Assembly (NCBI GenBank): GCA_900095095.1
Contig: FMBT01000291.1
Span: forward strand, 62,001-126,000
Origin: Fragilariopsis cylindrus CCMP1102
Lineage: Eukaryota; Bacillariophyta; Bacillariophyceae; Bacillariales; Bacillariaceae
Direction: 5' to 3'
DNA length: 64,000 nucleotides
In this document: positions 40,916-53,450 of the stretch, one piece after another
How positions within the stretch are numbered: the stretch's first letter is position 1
Layout of the letters: each line of letters starts with the position of its first letter
The notes under the pieces: generated by a model
What the model saw: only the letters and a program-made list of their open reading frames with translations
Database searches by the model: none
What the model was told of the DNA's origin: nothing
Translations under genes and position numbers: made by a program

Positions 40916-41575
40916 ATATAATACAAATATAATACAATAGTAGAATAACGAAACACACTCTACACGTATCCATCCTCACATCACAAAATGCTCGTCTACG
41001 TTCTATCCGGTCCACCGACTATTATATTGATACAACTATCGATACACAATAATATAGTATCAATCTTTTTAGAAGGACGCAAGGTTAATATTCTTACATA
41101 TATATTTTTAAGATAATACCCGTTATCTCTTTCTTTGCAAGATTTGATTCTCCATCTGTTCTGACATTACAATTCATTTTTAACATCAACAATGCAGTTG
41201 TTTGTAGTAGTTGCATCAAAACAGATTGAGTACCGAGTAAGAGAGATTCTTGTGGTCGTAAAGATGTAATTTATTCTCTAAAACTCGAAGTTTATACACT
41301 AAATAACTTGGTTCACCGTTGTTAGTGGTAATTTATTACAAACGTCTCCAACATACACAGAAAAAATACTAAGATCATCGGATTGATATGAAATGTGGGA
41401 AAATCTATTGTAATTTTTTTTTAATTTTATAACTACAGTTACTGAAAGATAAAAAGTTATATTGAATCACGTGACGATGAAAAGTATAATGATTTGTGTT
41501 AAATTGAAATGCGTAGAATGATCTTCTCGCTGTTGTGTATTACATATACACAAAGACCTTTGGTTCTCCATTTTC
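40916..41575. other. Convergent intergenic region
   Basis: 660 bp between two 3' ends. AT-rich, no gene or clear repeat. Confidence 0.4.
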
Positions 41576-44500
41576 TTAAACAAGCTGCTGCCTGTTGTCT
41601 TTGTCTTCTTTCACAGTAAGATCAAAAACACCACTGTTTTCTTTCTTGCTGCGTGATCGTGAGGAGGAACGTCCCCGTGATCGTGAGGCGGAACGTGCCC
41701 TACTCTTCTTGCTGCTGCTTTCCGCGACACTACCAGCTGCAACTGGGACTGGTCTGAGAGATCGAGTGCGACTACCACTGCGATCCTTAGCCGACTTGCT
41801 GCTACTACGACGAGACTTGCTTCCGGAGCGTGAAGAACTCCGCTTACTAGATTTCGAGCGACGAGATGCACCACTATCTAACATCTTTTCGTTTAGATCT
41901 GAATTTTTTGTTTTTCTCCTCTTCTTCTTTCTCTTGCGAGAAAGATCCCGGAAGAAAAACCCAAGGTAACTCTCTCCGCGTCTCCTCTTCTTTCGAGCAC
42001 GAGCCAAAAAGATCGAAACAGATAGTGTGACAGCCATGAAAAGAACCAGCATAACTGAGAATTGACCGATGGAACCGAGAGCATCCCATGCAACTGCTGA
42101 TGCCTTTGGTTTGTATCGTTTACGGAAGCACTTATCAAGATGGAAGTTATGGGGTTCATCACAGCCACCCATCCATGTTGGGGCAGGTGAAAATGTTGGG
42201 GGCATCGAAGCACCGTTATATTCAACCCAAGATCCGCCTAAATCAGGTTTGAAAACTTCATAAACATCAATCCGATTCATAAATAGTGCCATACATCCCC
42301 CGTTTGGACAGAAATTTGTTGTGCCAACCGCAACACCTGATGGATAGAGAGATCGCCAATAGTCGACATAATTATTGCAACGATCCAAATATGCTGCAGC
42401 AGATTCTTCCGAACTAAATCTTGGTGAGTAAGCTAATGTCATCTGGGGACAGAAACCACCTTGATTGGTACCACTAGGTCCACAACCATAAGCGGCGCGA
42501 TCGCCTGCACCGTGCATGGCACAACTCGTGTATGCCCCAATGCTATTTTCTGGCGAATCGTAGTTCCATGTGATACCCATTTGTTTGCAAAAACTGTCAT
42601 AAAGATAAGCCAGAGCAGAGTCAGTGTCTGCTTCGAACTGAAGTTTAACATGCCCATCCTCATCAACAAAGACAAATGCAGGTTTGATATATAGTGCACC
42701 AAAATCGATATTCCTCGCAATCTTGATCATGCTACTGAGAGACATTCCTCCCTGAAAACAGATAAGGTAGCAGTAATAATATACAAAAGAAAACAAAAGG
42801 TAGCAGTAATAATATACAAAAGAAAACAAATTGGATAATGTTAGTTTGACTTGACGGATTCAAATAATTTCGAGGAAGTAAATTGAAGAAATTGCTGTGT
42901 ATATTATTTACAATTTAATCGTACGTACCATATCGGGATTTGTTGTTCCTGCGTAGAATATAGGAATATGAGCTGTATCCTTGTCAACAATAGAACCAAC
43001 AGCATTACCTAACTCCTCTCCAATCAACCAACCATGATTGGTACCAAACGAAGTGACGTATGTACCGTTACGATCAACGAGGTACTCGAAATCAAATTGT
43101 TCTTGGAATGAATTTGAAGATTGGAGTTTAGAGTCAGAAGCACGAGAAAGTGGAATACCAAAGAATGTTTCACCTTCTTGGAGACAATTCGGAGGTAAAT
43201 TCCATCCATCAGTCATATCGTGTTTAGCCATTTTAGAATCGAATCCGTAGGGATTGTGCTCGTAATCGCTCTCATCATCGCGAGAGCCACTGTAATCAAA
43301 GTTGACGGTAGTTGTGCTTGCGTAAAAATCCGAGACATCAGTTTTCATGTACAGCGTGGCATAGTACTCCTCGTTGCTGGTTAGGTCTCTATTGGGAGTA
43401 AAAGATTTAGTGATATTTGCACGATCGAAGAAGAAGTATAGACTGCCATATCCAACCTGTTGCTTCGATCCACCATGACCAGGAGGGAAAGCAGCATATC
43501 CTGAAGAACCGATGGGAGTTCCGTATGGGTACATTGCCTGCCACACAGAAATCTCCAAGTTACTCTGGTACATATACTGCTGTTGATGATAGGCAGACCA
43601 GAACTTAATACCACGTGACATGGATATATGCGGATCAGTGTCGTGGTCATCCATACAAGGTCCTCCACCGGCGGAAGACATAGCATCGAACAAATCATCC
43701 AAAAAGTATTCATACGCTGAATATGAATCTGCATCCTCATATGTTTCGACAATCGATACAATCATGGTGATATCTCCAGAGGGAACCTCATCATCATCGT
43801 CATCTCCAGATCCGCCGCCACCACCACCCTTAAGGTATTCAGGATAGATAGAAAATGGAGGGAATGAAACCGATGTCATCGCATCGTACACCTGGTCGAT
43901 GGATGTACCTCCATGGTCGGGATCAAGATTACCAACACGAAGCAACTCAGTGTGTGAAGAGTCAATGTAACTGTATAATGTGGCATGAATATAAACAAAT
44001 AATGTTAGAGTATAAATATAAAGTAAGTATCTTATCAATCAATCGATTTGATTCATATTCCGTATTATCATTACTAACTACGTTACTTACGGCATTTTTC
44101 CTGAATAGTCAAATGTTTTATATCCACCACCGACCAACCAACCATCTTCATCCATGCTCATTACGTAATCATAATCACGATCAATAATATTTTCCATTGG
44201 AAATTGATCACAGAGCTGGTACGAGTATGGGTTACTACTAGCTGTATTGACACTAAATGAAATTCCAATAAAAGATAATCCATCTTGTGAACAATCTTCA
44301 TCACCAGAATCATGTGATGGAGTTTCTCCTGATTCACAATCATTACCATACAATGAACACAAGTCTGCAGCATAATAATTCTGATAGTCATAACAACAAC
44401 CTGTTAATTGAGATGAAAGTTTACGTCGAGCATCGTATAATTCTTCTTCTTCGTCGTTGATTATTTGTGATTGTAGTTGAAGATTATTATTCCCAACACG

Positions 44501-44947
44501 ATCTTCTCTAACGAACATTGGAACATCACCCTTCATTCTACGTCGAATAATTTGTTCTTCTATCTCTTCTTCTGTTATGGTTGTTGTTGATGCATCCGCA
44601 TCCGATCGTTGTGGAATATCTCGTTGCCATGGAGCTGGCTTTGTTTTTTGCGTTGTTCGGCGCTGTTGCTGTTTTTTCTTTTCTTGTGCTTGGAAACGAG
44701 GTTTTTGTTGCTGTTCTTTTTTCTCCATTATTCTGGTAGAATCTTCTTGAATTTTTGTGGAACGGTATGATTGTCCCTCAATTGGACGGCCATTATCTTG
44801 GAACCGATCCGATATACCAGACTCATGACGTGCCTTCACAACTCGTGAACGATCTGCCAATTTAGATTCTACTACTTGTACAACTGTGGTGGTAGATATT
44901 ATTAACAGCAGTTGTACTGCTGAATATATAGTACTGCCCTTCATCAT
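41576..44947 (-). CDS. Large secreted type-I membrane protein with Ser/Arg/Lys cytosolic tail
   Basis: 1024 residues in three exons (44947-44091, 43970-42929, 42751-41576; introns GTAAGT...CAG and GTACGT...CAG). A signal peptide is followed by a Gln/Lys-rich linker and a dibasic ARRKLSS site that might be a processing point. Then come two similar luminal regions, each with a DGWLVG/NHGWLIGEE-type motif, a MSLSSM/TSIDQV segment and Cys pairs. A single TM helix (FSVMLVLFMAVTLSVSIFLA) precedes a tail packed with RRKR and SRSR/SSKRSSSRSGSK runs. The luminal part is unfamiliar to me. The tail and topology recall silicalemma-associated proteins of diatoms, which is a guess. No frame breaks. Confidence 0.72.
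42764..42829. repeat. 33-bp tandem duplication inside an intron
   Basis: Two exact copies of a unit starting AAGGTAGCAGTAATAATATA (42764-42796 and 42797-42829) lie in the second intron of the S/R/K-tail gene, next to its acceptor. Confidence 0.9.
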
Positions 44948-45633
44948 TATTGTAATTATATATATATATATTATTGCAGTTAATTGTTTTGTTATGATAT
45001 GTACAGTATGTATCTCAAATTGACTTGACTCAATTTTTTATTACGATAAACAAAAGTATCTGAAATTCACGACTGATTGTAACTACAACTACACTATTAC
45101 AGGTACAGCACTGTCGAAAGGGGATAGTTGTCGCCTTCCCGGATAAAGTTCGATCTATGATTACTGTTGTTGTGGTGAGTTATACTGTACACCTTTGTCG
45201 TCGTTGCCTCTCTTTGGTATGGAAAAAAGGTATGGTCGTGTATTGAAATTATAAACTATCGTGATGGAACGAGAACACTTATTTAAGTGTAGCAAACAAA
45301 CAGCCACTCTATTACACGGAACAAACATGACATGCGCGAGACTGTCTAACTTTTTTCATTTTTAAATACCTTGTATCGGTTAATCGTATAAGTAAGTAAA
45401 CGGCTCTGTTTGTCTCATTTTTCTACCCTTTACATGTAGAAAAATTGGCGGTTCGGCGCGATCTTATTTCTACAACGACAAAATTCTAAAACTATCGCTA
45501 CTAGCCTTTTTGTTGTGTTTTTAATAATTATTTCTTCGCTCTGACTATCTTAGCTATTTTTGTATTTTTGTTATGGTTTTAACAATTATTGGTTTTCGCT
45601 CTGTTGAAGTTTAAATTTTTAAATACGATACTA
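44948..45633. other. Intergenic region
   Basis: AT-rich, with TA repeats just upstream of the minus-strand gene. No supported ORF. The hAT-like footprint follows directly. Confidence 0.4.
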
Positions 45634-45679
45634 ACTTGAAGCAGGGGTAATAATTGAAATTATAACCCCTGACTTGAAG
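45634..45679. mobile_element. Minimal hAT-like footprint with 8-bp target duplications
   Basis: ACTTGAAG occurs at 45634-45641 and again, exactly, at 45672-45679. Between them are 30 bp made only of two terminal inverted repeats: CAGGGGTAATAAT and, inverted, ATTATAACCCCTG (12 of 13 positions complementary), around TGAA. CAGGG-type termini and 8-bp duplications are the signature of hAT transposons. It reads as an element deleted down to its ends. The chance of this arrangement arising randomly is small. Confidence 0.75.
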
Positions 45680-45769
45680 TATATTCATTTATCTCTTTAG
45701 TAACAGGACCATCTTCCGTTCATACAGTACGTATCCATCCCTCTATTTTTTGTAAAGAAATGCCTCCTC

Positions 45770-46941
45770 ATGAAACTTACACGCAAGTCACAACAGTCAT
45801 GCTCGAAACGGCCCAAGAGAACAACCCTCGACCATCAAATATCTAGAACAAAAAAGCAGACCCAATCCTCGAAAAATCAAGAATATTTCCTCTGCTTGTT
45901 TCCCATTTGTCTACCGGCGCTAGGCTTGATCGGCTTTGTTTTTCAAATGAAGTTGCCCAAAAGTCTTGACCTCTTAAGTAGTAGAACAGGCCCTGAGCGA
46001 GACTTTGGGTACAGCTACGATGGTATCATTGGAATTGAAGAGCAATTCCGTGTGCATTGCCAGGGATTGTTCGACGACACCAAAAGCAAGAAAGAAGAAG
46101 AAGAAGAAGCAGGCATGATGACCAATAACAATACGTTCAAGTATGCCAAAACTAGGACCGAACCGTCCTACATCATGTCGATTTATCCACCCGCGAAGGA
46201 TATATGGGTGAGCCGATCCATTGAAGAGAGAGGCTGTTGGGAATGCGAAAGTTTGAAATTAGTGAAAGCGGCCTTGGAAAAGTATGAGGACTCGTATCTG
46301 TTGGACGTTGGTAGTAATATTGGTCAGTTCAATACCTTTGTCAGTCTTGCCTTGGGAAAAGATGCCTACGCTTTGGAACCCCTTAAGAAGAACTACGATC
46401 ATACCTGTCGGACCCTCATGAAAAACGACCTACATAAGCACAAACTGCATCTTTATAAAGTGGCGTTCAGCAAGGCCAGAGGCAAGGTGACCCTTCACGT
46501 GGCGGACAAGAACATGGGGGGGGACGCAGTCCAAATTCTTAGATGGCAGTGAGCATACAACAACACATCATCATCATCATTATCATCATTACCAGTGGAA
46601 GGTGTGGACTTTGCGCACGCCATTACACTGGATTCCTTTTACAATGAAGTTCTGCCAAGAATCGACGGTGGTCATGAAGGTTGACATAGAAGGACACGAA
46701 TTAGATGCACTCGGTGGTGGTCTCGCATTTTTAGAACAGGCCAATATTGTTTTTGCTTCATGGAAAAATGTTGGGCAAGACCTGGATCGAACAGCCAATG
46801 TTGGCGGGACGCATTGTTGAGTTGATGACAAAAAAGGGCTTGTTGCCCATGATCCTGAGGGTACAAAACAATGATCTGATACCCCTCCAAGGACCGTTGG
46901 AATCCTGGTTCCAGACCAACAATGTGTTGGGTATGTATTAG
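45770..46941 (+). CDS. FkbM-family methyltransferase, frame disturbed
   Basis: Short basic N-terminus, one TM anchor (LFPICLPALGLIGFVFQM), and then a SAM-binding fold: YLLDVGSNIGQFNTFVSLALG (motif I), AYALEPLKKNY, LHLYKVAFSKARGKVTLHV. This frame stops at 46552. A GTGAGC...CCAG pair (46549-46595) could be a very short intron. Downstream, ITLDSFYNEVLPRID, VVMKVDIEGHELDAL (the FkbM signature) and a C-terminal GRIVELMTKKGLLPMIL lie in three different frames up to 46941. At least two one-base changes are therefore needed beyond the intron. Family members methylate sugars or small metabolites; the single N-terminal anchor suggests a Golgi type-II protein. Confidence 0.68.
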
Positions 46942-48030
46942 ATCAAAGGTGAGTTTTCAGCGGGTTTGACGCTCGCGCTTAACGAACGACCAACCGATGA
47001 TGATGATGATGCCAATGATGATGACAAAGATGAGTAAGATATTCATTTTGTAGTGGTTAAAGATAAATTCCTATAGTTATGCATGTATGCATAGTCTGTT
47101 TAGTCTATATATATTTCATATTCCCATGGCAGCAAGTTCTAATTTGTTACATACATATAGTATGTTTCAACTTCGTATTGTATCGAGTATCGGCTGAATG
47201 TTGTTCCGTTCCATTCCGTTGTTAGAAAGGAAAGCAATGCATGTTATTGTATCTAAATAATTATTGTCGCATTACAGTACCACAATATTAGTATACTATA
47301 CTAAGGCATGGTGGTGATGATTGATGATGATGCAATAAAAATCAGTTTATATTATGATTAATTATTATGCCACTCCGACTTTTTGCTGTGGATGTTGCTT
47401 ATGAAAAAGAAGTAACATCCGCCACCATCACTGTCACTGCCACTATCATTGTCACACTTTAAATGATACAACGATGACATCAACGATGACAACAACAGCC
47501 AAGACTAGAATCACAAAAAATGATTATAATCTACCAAGAATAAATGTAAAGCAAACCAGCTAAACATGCCATGTCAATACCCTACCTTACCTTGCTATAA
47601 TCATCGATATCGCTGATGGCCGGCATTTGATGATTGTGCCATCTCTATGATTTTTGGCGGAAGAGATTGATATCATGATCATCATTGACGTCAATGGCCA
47701 TCGTCAATGCAAAGAAGACTGTTCAAGTGTGATGAGAATTGAGAAGGCCGCAAAAAGTAGTACAGGTATAGTCCTTATTTACTGTCTGGCATCCGTCAGG
47801 AAAATATCAAAATACGTCGAGACTAGTTTTTTGAAATGGAGGATGAACCTTCGGCACGGTTACATCATACCCATTAATGTAGTTACATAGTATCTTCAGT
47901 TTGAAAGTTGGTCATTGTTGATTGGATTCGATTCATTCGGATTCATAAAGATTTGGAGATTACTTTTTTGTTTGAACATCTGACATCGAAAGCCGCTACT
48001 ATACAGTAGTAACAACCACAACTAATAATC
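46942..48030. other. 1.1-kb intergenic region with trinucleotide repeats
   Basis: GAT-rich and CAT-rich microsatellite patches at about 46996-47035, 47310-47335 and 47420-47500. A 78-codon frame at 47654 has no recognisable features. Nothing else seen. Confidence 0.4.
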
Positions 48031-50595
48031 ATGGCGAAGAAAAGAGCTGCTAGTACATCTGATTCTGATGAAGTAAAAGAAGAGGACGATGCAGTCATGA
48101 ACGGAGACGAGGTGGATGACGACGAGGTGGATAACGATAACGACAACGATGAAGAGGAAGATGAGGATGAAGAGATGGAGGATGATGAAAATGAAGAAGA
48201 TGAAAATCCTGTAGGCTCACCTTCCCCGCTCACCAAAAAAGGATATGACGTTAAGATCTGGAAGACGGAAACGTCGTCGATCAAAAGAGACGACGGGAAT
48301 GACACCTCCAGAGACAATTAAAAAAACAAAAAGAGCGAGGAAATCGACGTTAACTACCAACAAAAAATCACAACTCGATACCGTCGAAAATGGAAAGAAT
48401 AATAAAAAACTATCACCAGTAGCTGCTGCTGTCACTGCTAAAAATACTTCGGCGAACGGCGGTGGTGAAGAACCTGTCCTCGATGTTGTTGCCACTGCTG
48501 CTGGTGAGGACAATGGTGGTGGTACGAGCAGCACTCTTGCGACATTACCGGATGCTAGACGTATTTCATTCTCTCAACATCCTGTTCCTCCTTCAGATAT
48601 TCCTACCACCAACATGACTGGTCTGACTAAATCTGTACCTCCCATCCTAGGAAAAAATACTACTAATGGCAATCATATTGCTGCTGCTGGCTGCTGCTGC
48701 TGCTGTCACTGAACAATCTACTTTACTAAAAGATGTAGGAACGGAAGAGAAAGAGAAAGAAGACAAAAACGACAGCGATGTTGACGGACACGAAATACCG
48801 ATACCGGAAGAAAAATCCAAGTCCCTCAACAATTTTATTTCGGATGCCAAATCGATTTGTTTAGAATTTGTAGAGAAGGTTCACAATGTTATAGTCGCAT
48901 CAAAGTTATTTAAAAATGGTTCTGCTGACGCAAATGGAATACCTATACCGGAAGAAGAAGAAGAAGGAAAAAACACAGCAGAAGGTACTATTAGTTCGAC
49001 TACTTGGAGTTCACGATTACTGTGGCTATTATGCTTTTCCATTCTTTCAACTGTGTCAATAGGACTTGTGTTACCACCAATGATGAAATTGACAGAATAT
49101 TTGGTACCTTTAGACGATTCAATCTTACCTCCACCTCCGAAAATACCAACATCACAACAATCCGTTCAAGTCAACGTCGACGACGGCGATAAAGAGGAGG
49201 AGGAAACAATCATTGAAACAGACGAATCTTTATTAGAAGAATTGCAAAAATGGAATGATGGTTTATTGGATGAGTTGAAAAAATTAAAAGAAGCGGAAGA
49301 TGAATACAGTTCGTCGACCAAAGATCTCACCACACATTACAATGATGTAATGGAACGCTTCCAAGAAATAAAGGAATTACTTGTAAATCGAGAAGAAAAG
49401 GTTGATGAAAGATTAGAAGAATTGATCAAATTGGAAGCTTTATTGGTGGGTCATAAGGGAAGCCACGACGATCCGGATCTGCATGATAAAATTCAAAAAA
49501 TGACGCAGGAAGTCATAGGGAAAACTCTTATGACAACCTCATCAATTGCTTTATGGGACCATCTGGTCGATTACGATACGGATTGCGGACCAGAAGTTAT
49601 TGGTGTTCGAGATGAAGAGAAAGATGAGACTGATGAGCCACGTCTTTCGACACAACTTTTAGAAGAAAAAGAATCATCTTTGACTTTACGATCTACAATT
49701 ACGGCAGAAAAGTTCATCGGTGGAGCTGTTGCTGAGGATAGGGTCCGTAAATGGGTGGAGGCACAAATATCGAAATCTATAAAAGAAGACGGTGACGCTA
49801 TTGAAGCTCTGGAAGAGATCAACGTATTTGTTCAAAAATTGTCTGAATCCGTCGGCAATGTCGTAACAAAAGATGACGATTCTTCTGAAACGGACTTGCT
49901 TGTTACAAAGATTGTCAAAGTCGGTTAGATGTTGATCGAGCTGACACAACTGGGATTTTCGATCACGCGTCATTGAAAAATGGTGCTGAAATCATTTATG
50001 GAGGTAAACGGGGGACATCAAAATCATTAATAGATTACTTGCCAATTTTCAATAGAATACTACAAAACGCCATTTACGTTTCTACGGATTTGGTCCCGAA
50101 GCTGCCTTGACAGCAACCTATCCACCACATACTTTAGGCCAGTGCTGGTCATTCCAACAAACACCCTTGAAAGAGCAACTTAAGGATAGGCAGATTTTTC
50201 AAAAGGATGGTGCAGTTCCTGATGACTTCAAACGGGGTAATTTCGGAACTCTTACAATAAGGCTTCCATCACCAATCTATGTGGAGAGCGTCGTTATTGA
50301 GCACCCATCAATGCTCTTTACAACGCAATCGGATAGTGCCATTCGATCGTTTCGGATAGTGGGACATGAAGATGATATGGCATCTGCATCATCGAAAGCT
50401 TGGAATTTGGGTTCTTTCGAATACAACATTCAAAAGAACAAACAAAATGATTACCTCCAGGAATTTGAAGTAGCCACAACAGTCTTTGGCAAGGAAATTC
50501 CACGTCTGCATGCTATCAGCCTAGCTATAGACTCGAATTATGGTCACGAATATGCTTGTTTGTATCGATTCCGAGTGCATGGCTACGACGAATAG
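48031..50595 (+). CDS. SUN-domain nuclear-envelope protein, four frame breaks
   Basis: Inner nuclear-membrane component of LINC bridges. ATG 48031 opens a strongly acidic N-terminus, then a basic TLRSGRRKRRRSK stretch (probable nuclear localisation), a TM helix (LLWLLCFSILSTVSIGLVL), a coiled-coil stretch (LEELQKWNDGLLDELKKL ... ERFQEIKELL) and a C-terminal SUN domain: LGQCWSFQQ, IEHPSMLFTTQSDSAIRSF, GHEYACLYRFRVHGYDE. Breaks: extra A in the A6 at 48235-48240, extra G at 48689-48690, one base short at about 49926 and at about 50076. Corrected, it is exactly 854 residues. The breaks fall in homopolymers or low-complexity sequence, suggesting assembly error. Confidence 0.82.
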
Positions 50596-50861
50596 AAGGA
50601 AAGAAAAAGGGATCAACTTTCGGTACGCAATGTCCTTGCAAAAGGATAAGATAATAAGCTAAGGATAGCAAACAACGAATGCAGTGCGCTCGATCTATGT
50701 AATATCACTATAAATTGTATTTCTAGACTAGCTCCCTATTTGTATATATTAGATCAAAACAAATATAGACTAGCTTTAACAAGGTCCTTACTATATTTCA
50801 TATGTAAAGGTTCAACTATGTCGAAGACAGCACTCTAGATATGATGGCGCTAGCAACTCCA

Positions 50862-53450
50862 CTACTGCCACTCCCTCGCATTTTTAGTCCAGTCTTTTGG
50901 TAAGTCGTCCAGATTTACAAACTCACGTCGGCCAAATTTTCTACCCAACAAACGCATTTGGTTATCTGGGGTGGCAGCAAATTTAAGTTGTTTTATCACG
51001 AGACGACCCACGCATCCATTTTCGCACGCCTCTTGAAAGTAGCGTTCTACCAACTTCTCTCTATATTTCGAGGGTTGAACCAATGATGAGCAAGCTCGTA
51101 ACATAGTGCCATACCACGTACTATCAGGTACTTCTCCAGATTTTTGTCTCAATTTGTCAATTTTGGTTGCGATTTCAAATGCCCTGGTCTTGTTCTCCTC
51201 ACTACCACCAACAAAAGCACATGCATTCAATGCAGCATTGAAAGACTGAGACGTTACGGTAGCAGCCGCCCCATTGTCACTTTTCTGACCTTCAATCATA
51301 CGATTTATTATTTCCAAAGCCTTTTCTGCCTTTTTCGATGAGTTGGATCTTCCGTACGCGGTGATGACTGAAGTGTATGAGTAATTGTCGGGTAAGAATT
51401 GTGGATCCTTTCGACCAATACATTCTAGCTTTATCAGGATGTCTTCTGCGAAGGCAGCTCCTTCTTTTTTGCTTCCATTGCGCATAGCTTTTAGCACAGT
51501 GTTGTAGGTGATCAGATTGGGTTTCGGATACTCTTCTTTCTCTCCATTTTCCATTTGTTCCAATATATTTTTAACCTTTTCCAATGCGTGACTAGATTTG
51601 ATCGAGGCGTATGCATTTATAACACAGTTGTACATAGTCGTGTCCGGAGCATTCCCACCATGATTTCGGTGCAAATCCCACATACGTGCCAAGAGCTCTT
51701 CGGTAACTTTATCTGTATTCTTTCTTCCATATTTAATATAGGCACCTATAACAGTTTTATAACTACACTGATCAGTTTTCATATCTATTTGTCCCATTTT
51801 GAATTTCTTTTCCATTTTGATCAAAATTTTCAATACTTGCTCCGGTGCATTGTCAACGCCACTCTTAATAATACTATCCATGAGAATATTTTGACTGAAA
51901 GAGGTTCGCGGGATACCGTATTCATTTTCCAGTCTCAATTGTTTGTCTTGGTCATATAGATAGTTTCGACCGCTACTGCTTGTTGTATTTTCATCCTGAG
52001 AAAACTTTTTCAATGCTGATTGGAGTGTATTGATAGACACAGAGTCGGGTCGTGCCGATCTGTTCCCACTTTTAAAACTTTCCTCCATGGTGGACATAGT
52101 TTGTTGAATCTTCGATAGGGCTTCACTGTCATCGCTTTTAAGCCATCCGCCCATGATAAGATTAAAGGTGTCGACGTCTGGTTCTACATCGAGTTCATTC
52201 GACAATTCTAAGAGCAAATTGTAGATTTTTTCCATCCCGACCAAATGATTGGGAGCTTTCTCTCTCGCCCAAGCACCAATAACTTGATTGAATGAATTTG
52301 TGTCAGGCTGAATCAAACATATATTATTCTCTTCTGATGTATTTTGTCGATATCGACGAAGCATACGTTCTAGATGTTGTGTCGCTCGTTCCGCAGCATT
52401 ATCTTGATTCGAATTGGCCAATGCATATAGTAACAGATTGTATGATCGTTGATTAGGCAAGATATTGGGATCGCACGTTGCTTCCATTTTCATGATTATT
52501 TTTTCTACCTTATCTACTGCTGTATCCCGATCACCATTCTTTACTAATGCTTTAATGACTGCAGTATAGGACCGACAATTGGGTTTAGTTCCTTCCTCTT
52601 GTTCCATCTTCAATAGAATTTCTTCGGCTCTGTTTGCCGATCCTGGTTCTCTAGAATGTGACCATCCCTCAAGTACAGCATTATAATCATCAATATAAAT
52701 TTCTACTTGATTTTTCCGATTACCACCACCATCTCGTCCCCGCCCCCCTTTGTTATTATTATCTTGAACTTTCTTTTCTGTCAAAAGTCGTTGTAGTAAT
52801 GCTTCAACGACATGAGGAGCTTTTGAGGATTTCATAACAGCTGCACGTTTAGCCCATGCTTGCATAAGACTATGGGTAATCTTTATCAATTGAGGAGACA
52901 TTATTTCCTCTTTTTGCTCCCCTATAACTTTAGCCGTATTTCTAACCATCCATTCCAATTGGAGTCGTTGTTGATCCTCGTAGGTGCGAAAGTCTCGACC
53001 ACTGTATACCACCTTTTTACTATTACTATTACTACTGTTTCGTAATGTGTTATTACTACTTTTGTCGTCGTCATTTATCTTTATCTTTCGTTTTCGATCA
53101 TGATAATGATATTTACCCGTTTGTTGACCGGACGAAGAAGATCGCAAAGAAGAAGGAGAGCCGCCACGACCAGAATGGATTCTTGTGTTTCCTATCAGCG
53201 AATTGGAATGCTGTATCATGCAGTATAATAGTATTATTCCGAGAGGACGTATTCGACGTATTATACGACAACATATACGACGACAACAATGATAGCAGTT
53301 AGTATTATTTGATGGCGATGATGCACCACCGGCACCATCATCGCGATTATTGATCGATTTCCTCTGTTTTGGTATTTTTATCATCGAATATTCAAGCCAA
53401 TATGGAATGTACTTGTAATTTGTTATGATTGTAGGTGAAGAGTGCAACAA
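50862..53450 (-). CDS. PPR (pentatricopeptide repeat) protein
   Basis: 862 residues, single exon, intact. Tandem 35-residue helical repeats from about 250 to 790, for example SYTAVIKALVKNGDRDTA, SYNLLLYALANSNQDNAA, TFNLIMGGWLKSDDSEAL, SYKTVIGAYIKYGRKNTD and SYTSVITAYGRSNSSKKA. PPR proteins bind organelle RNA and act in its processing, editing or translation. The first 150 residues are basic and low-complexity. A Met at 53384 starts the more transit-peptide-like form. Organelle and target RNA are unknown. Confidence 0.9.
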   Translation of the reverse strand: MLHSSPTIITNYKYIPYWLEYSMIKIPKQRKSINNRDDGAGGASSPSNNTNCYHCCRRICCRIIRRIRPLGIILLYCMIQHSNSLIGNTRIHSGRGGSPSSLRSSSSGQQTGKYHYHDRKRKIKINDDDKSSNNTLRNSSNSNSKKVVYSGRDFRTYEDQQRLQLEWMVRNTAKVIGEQKEEIMSPQLIKITHSLMQAWAKRAAVMKSSKAPHVVEALLQRLLTEKKVQDNNNKGGRGRDGGGNRKNQVEIYIDDYNAVLEGWSHSREPGSANRAEEILLKMEQEEGTKPNCRSYTAVIKALVKNGDRDTAVDKVEKIIMKMEATCDPNILPNQRSYNLLLYALANSNQDNAAERATQHLERMLRRYRQNTSEENNICLIQPDTNSFNQVIGAWAREKAPNHLVGMEKIYNLLLELSNELDVEPDVDTFNLIMGGWLKSDDSEALSKIQQTMSTMEESFKSGNRSARPDSVSINTLQSALKKFSQDENTTSSSGRNYLYDQDKQLRLENEYGIPRTSFSQNILMDSIIKSGVDNAPEQVLKILIKMEKKFKMGQIDMKTDQCSYKTVIGAYIKYGRKNTDKVTEELLARMWDLHRNHGGNAPDTTMYNCVINAYASIKSSHALEKVKNILEQMENGEKEEYPKPNLITYNTVLKAMRNGSKKEGAAFAEDILIKLECIGRKDPQFLPDNYSYTSVITAYGRSNSSKKAEKALEIINRMIEGQKSDNGAAATVTSQSFNAALNACAFVGGSEENKTRAFEIATKIDKLRQKSGEVPDSTWYGTMLRACSSLVQPSKYREKLVERYFQEACENGCVGRLVIKQLKFAATPDNQMRLLGRKFGRREFVNLDDLPKDWTKNAREWQ

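Noticed and set aside
47654-47890. 78-codon ORF
   Set aside because: No motif, no codon pattern like neighbours, isolated in spacer.
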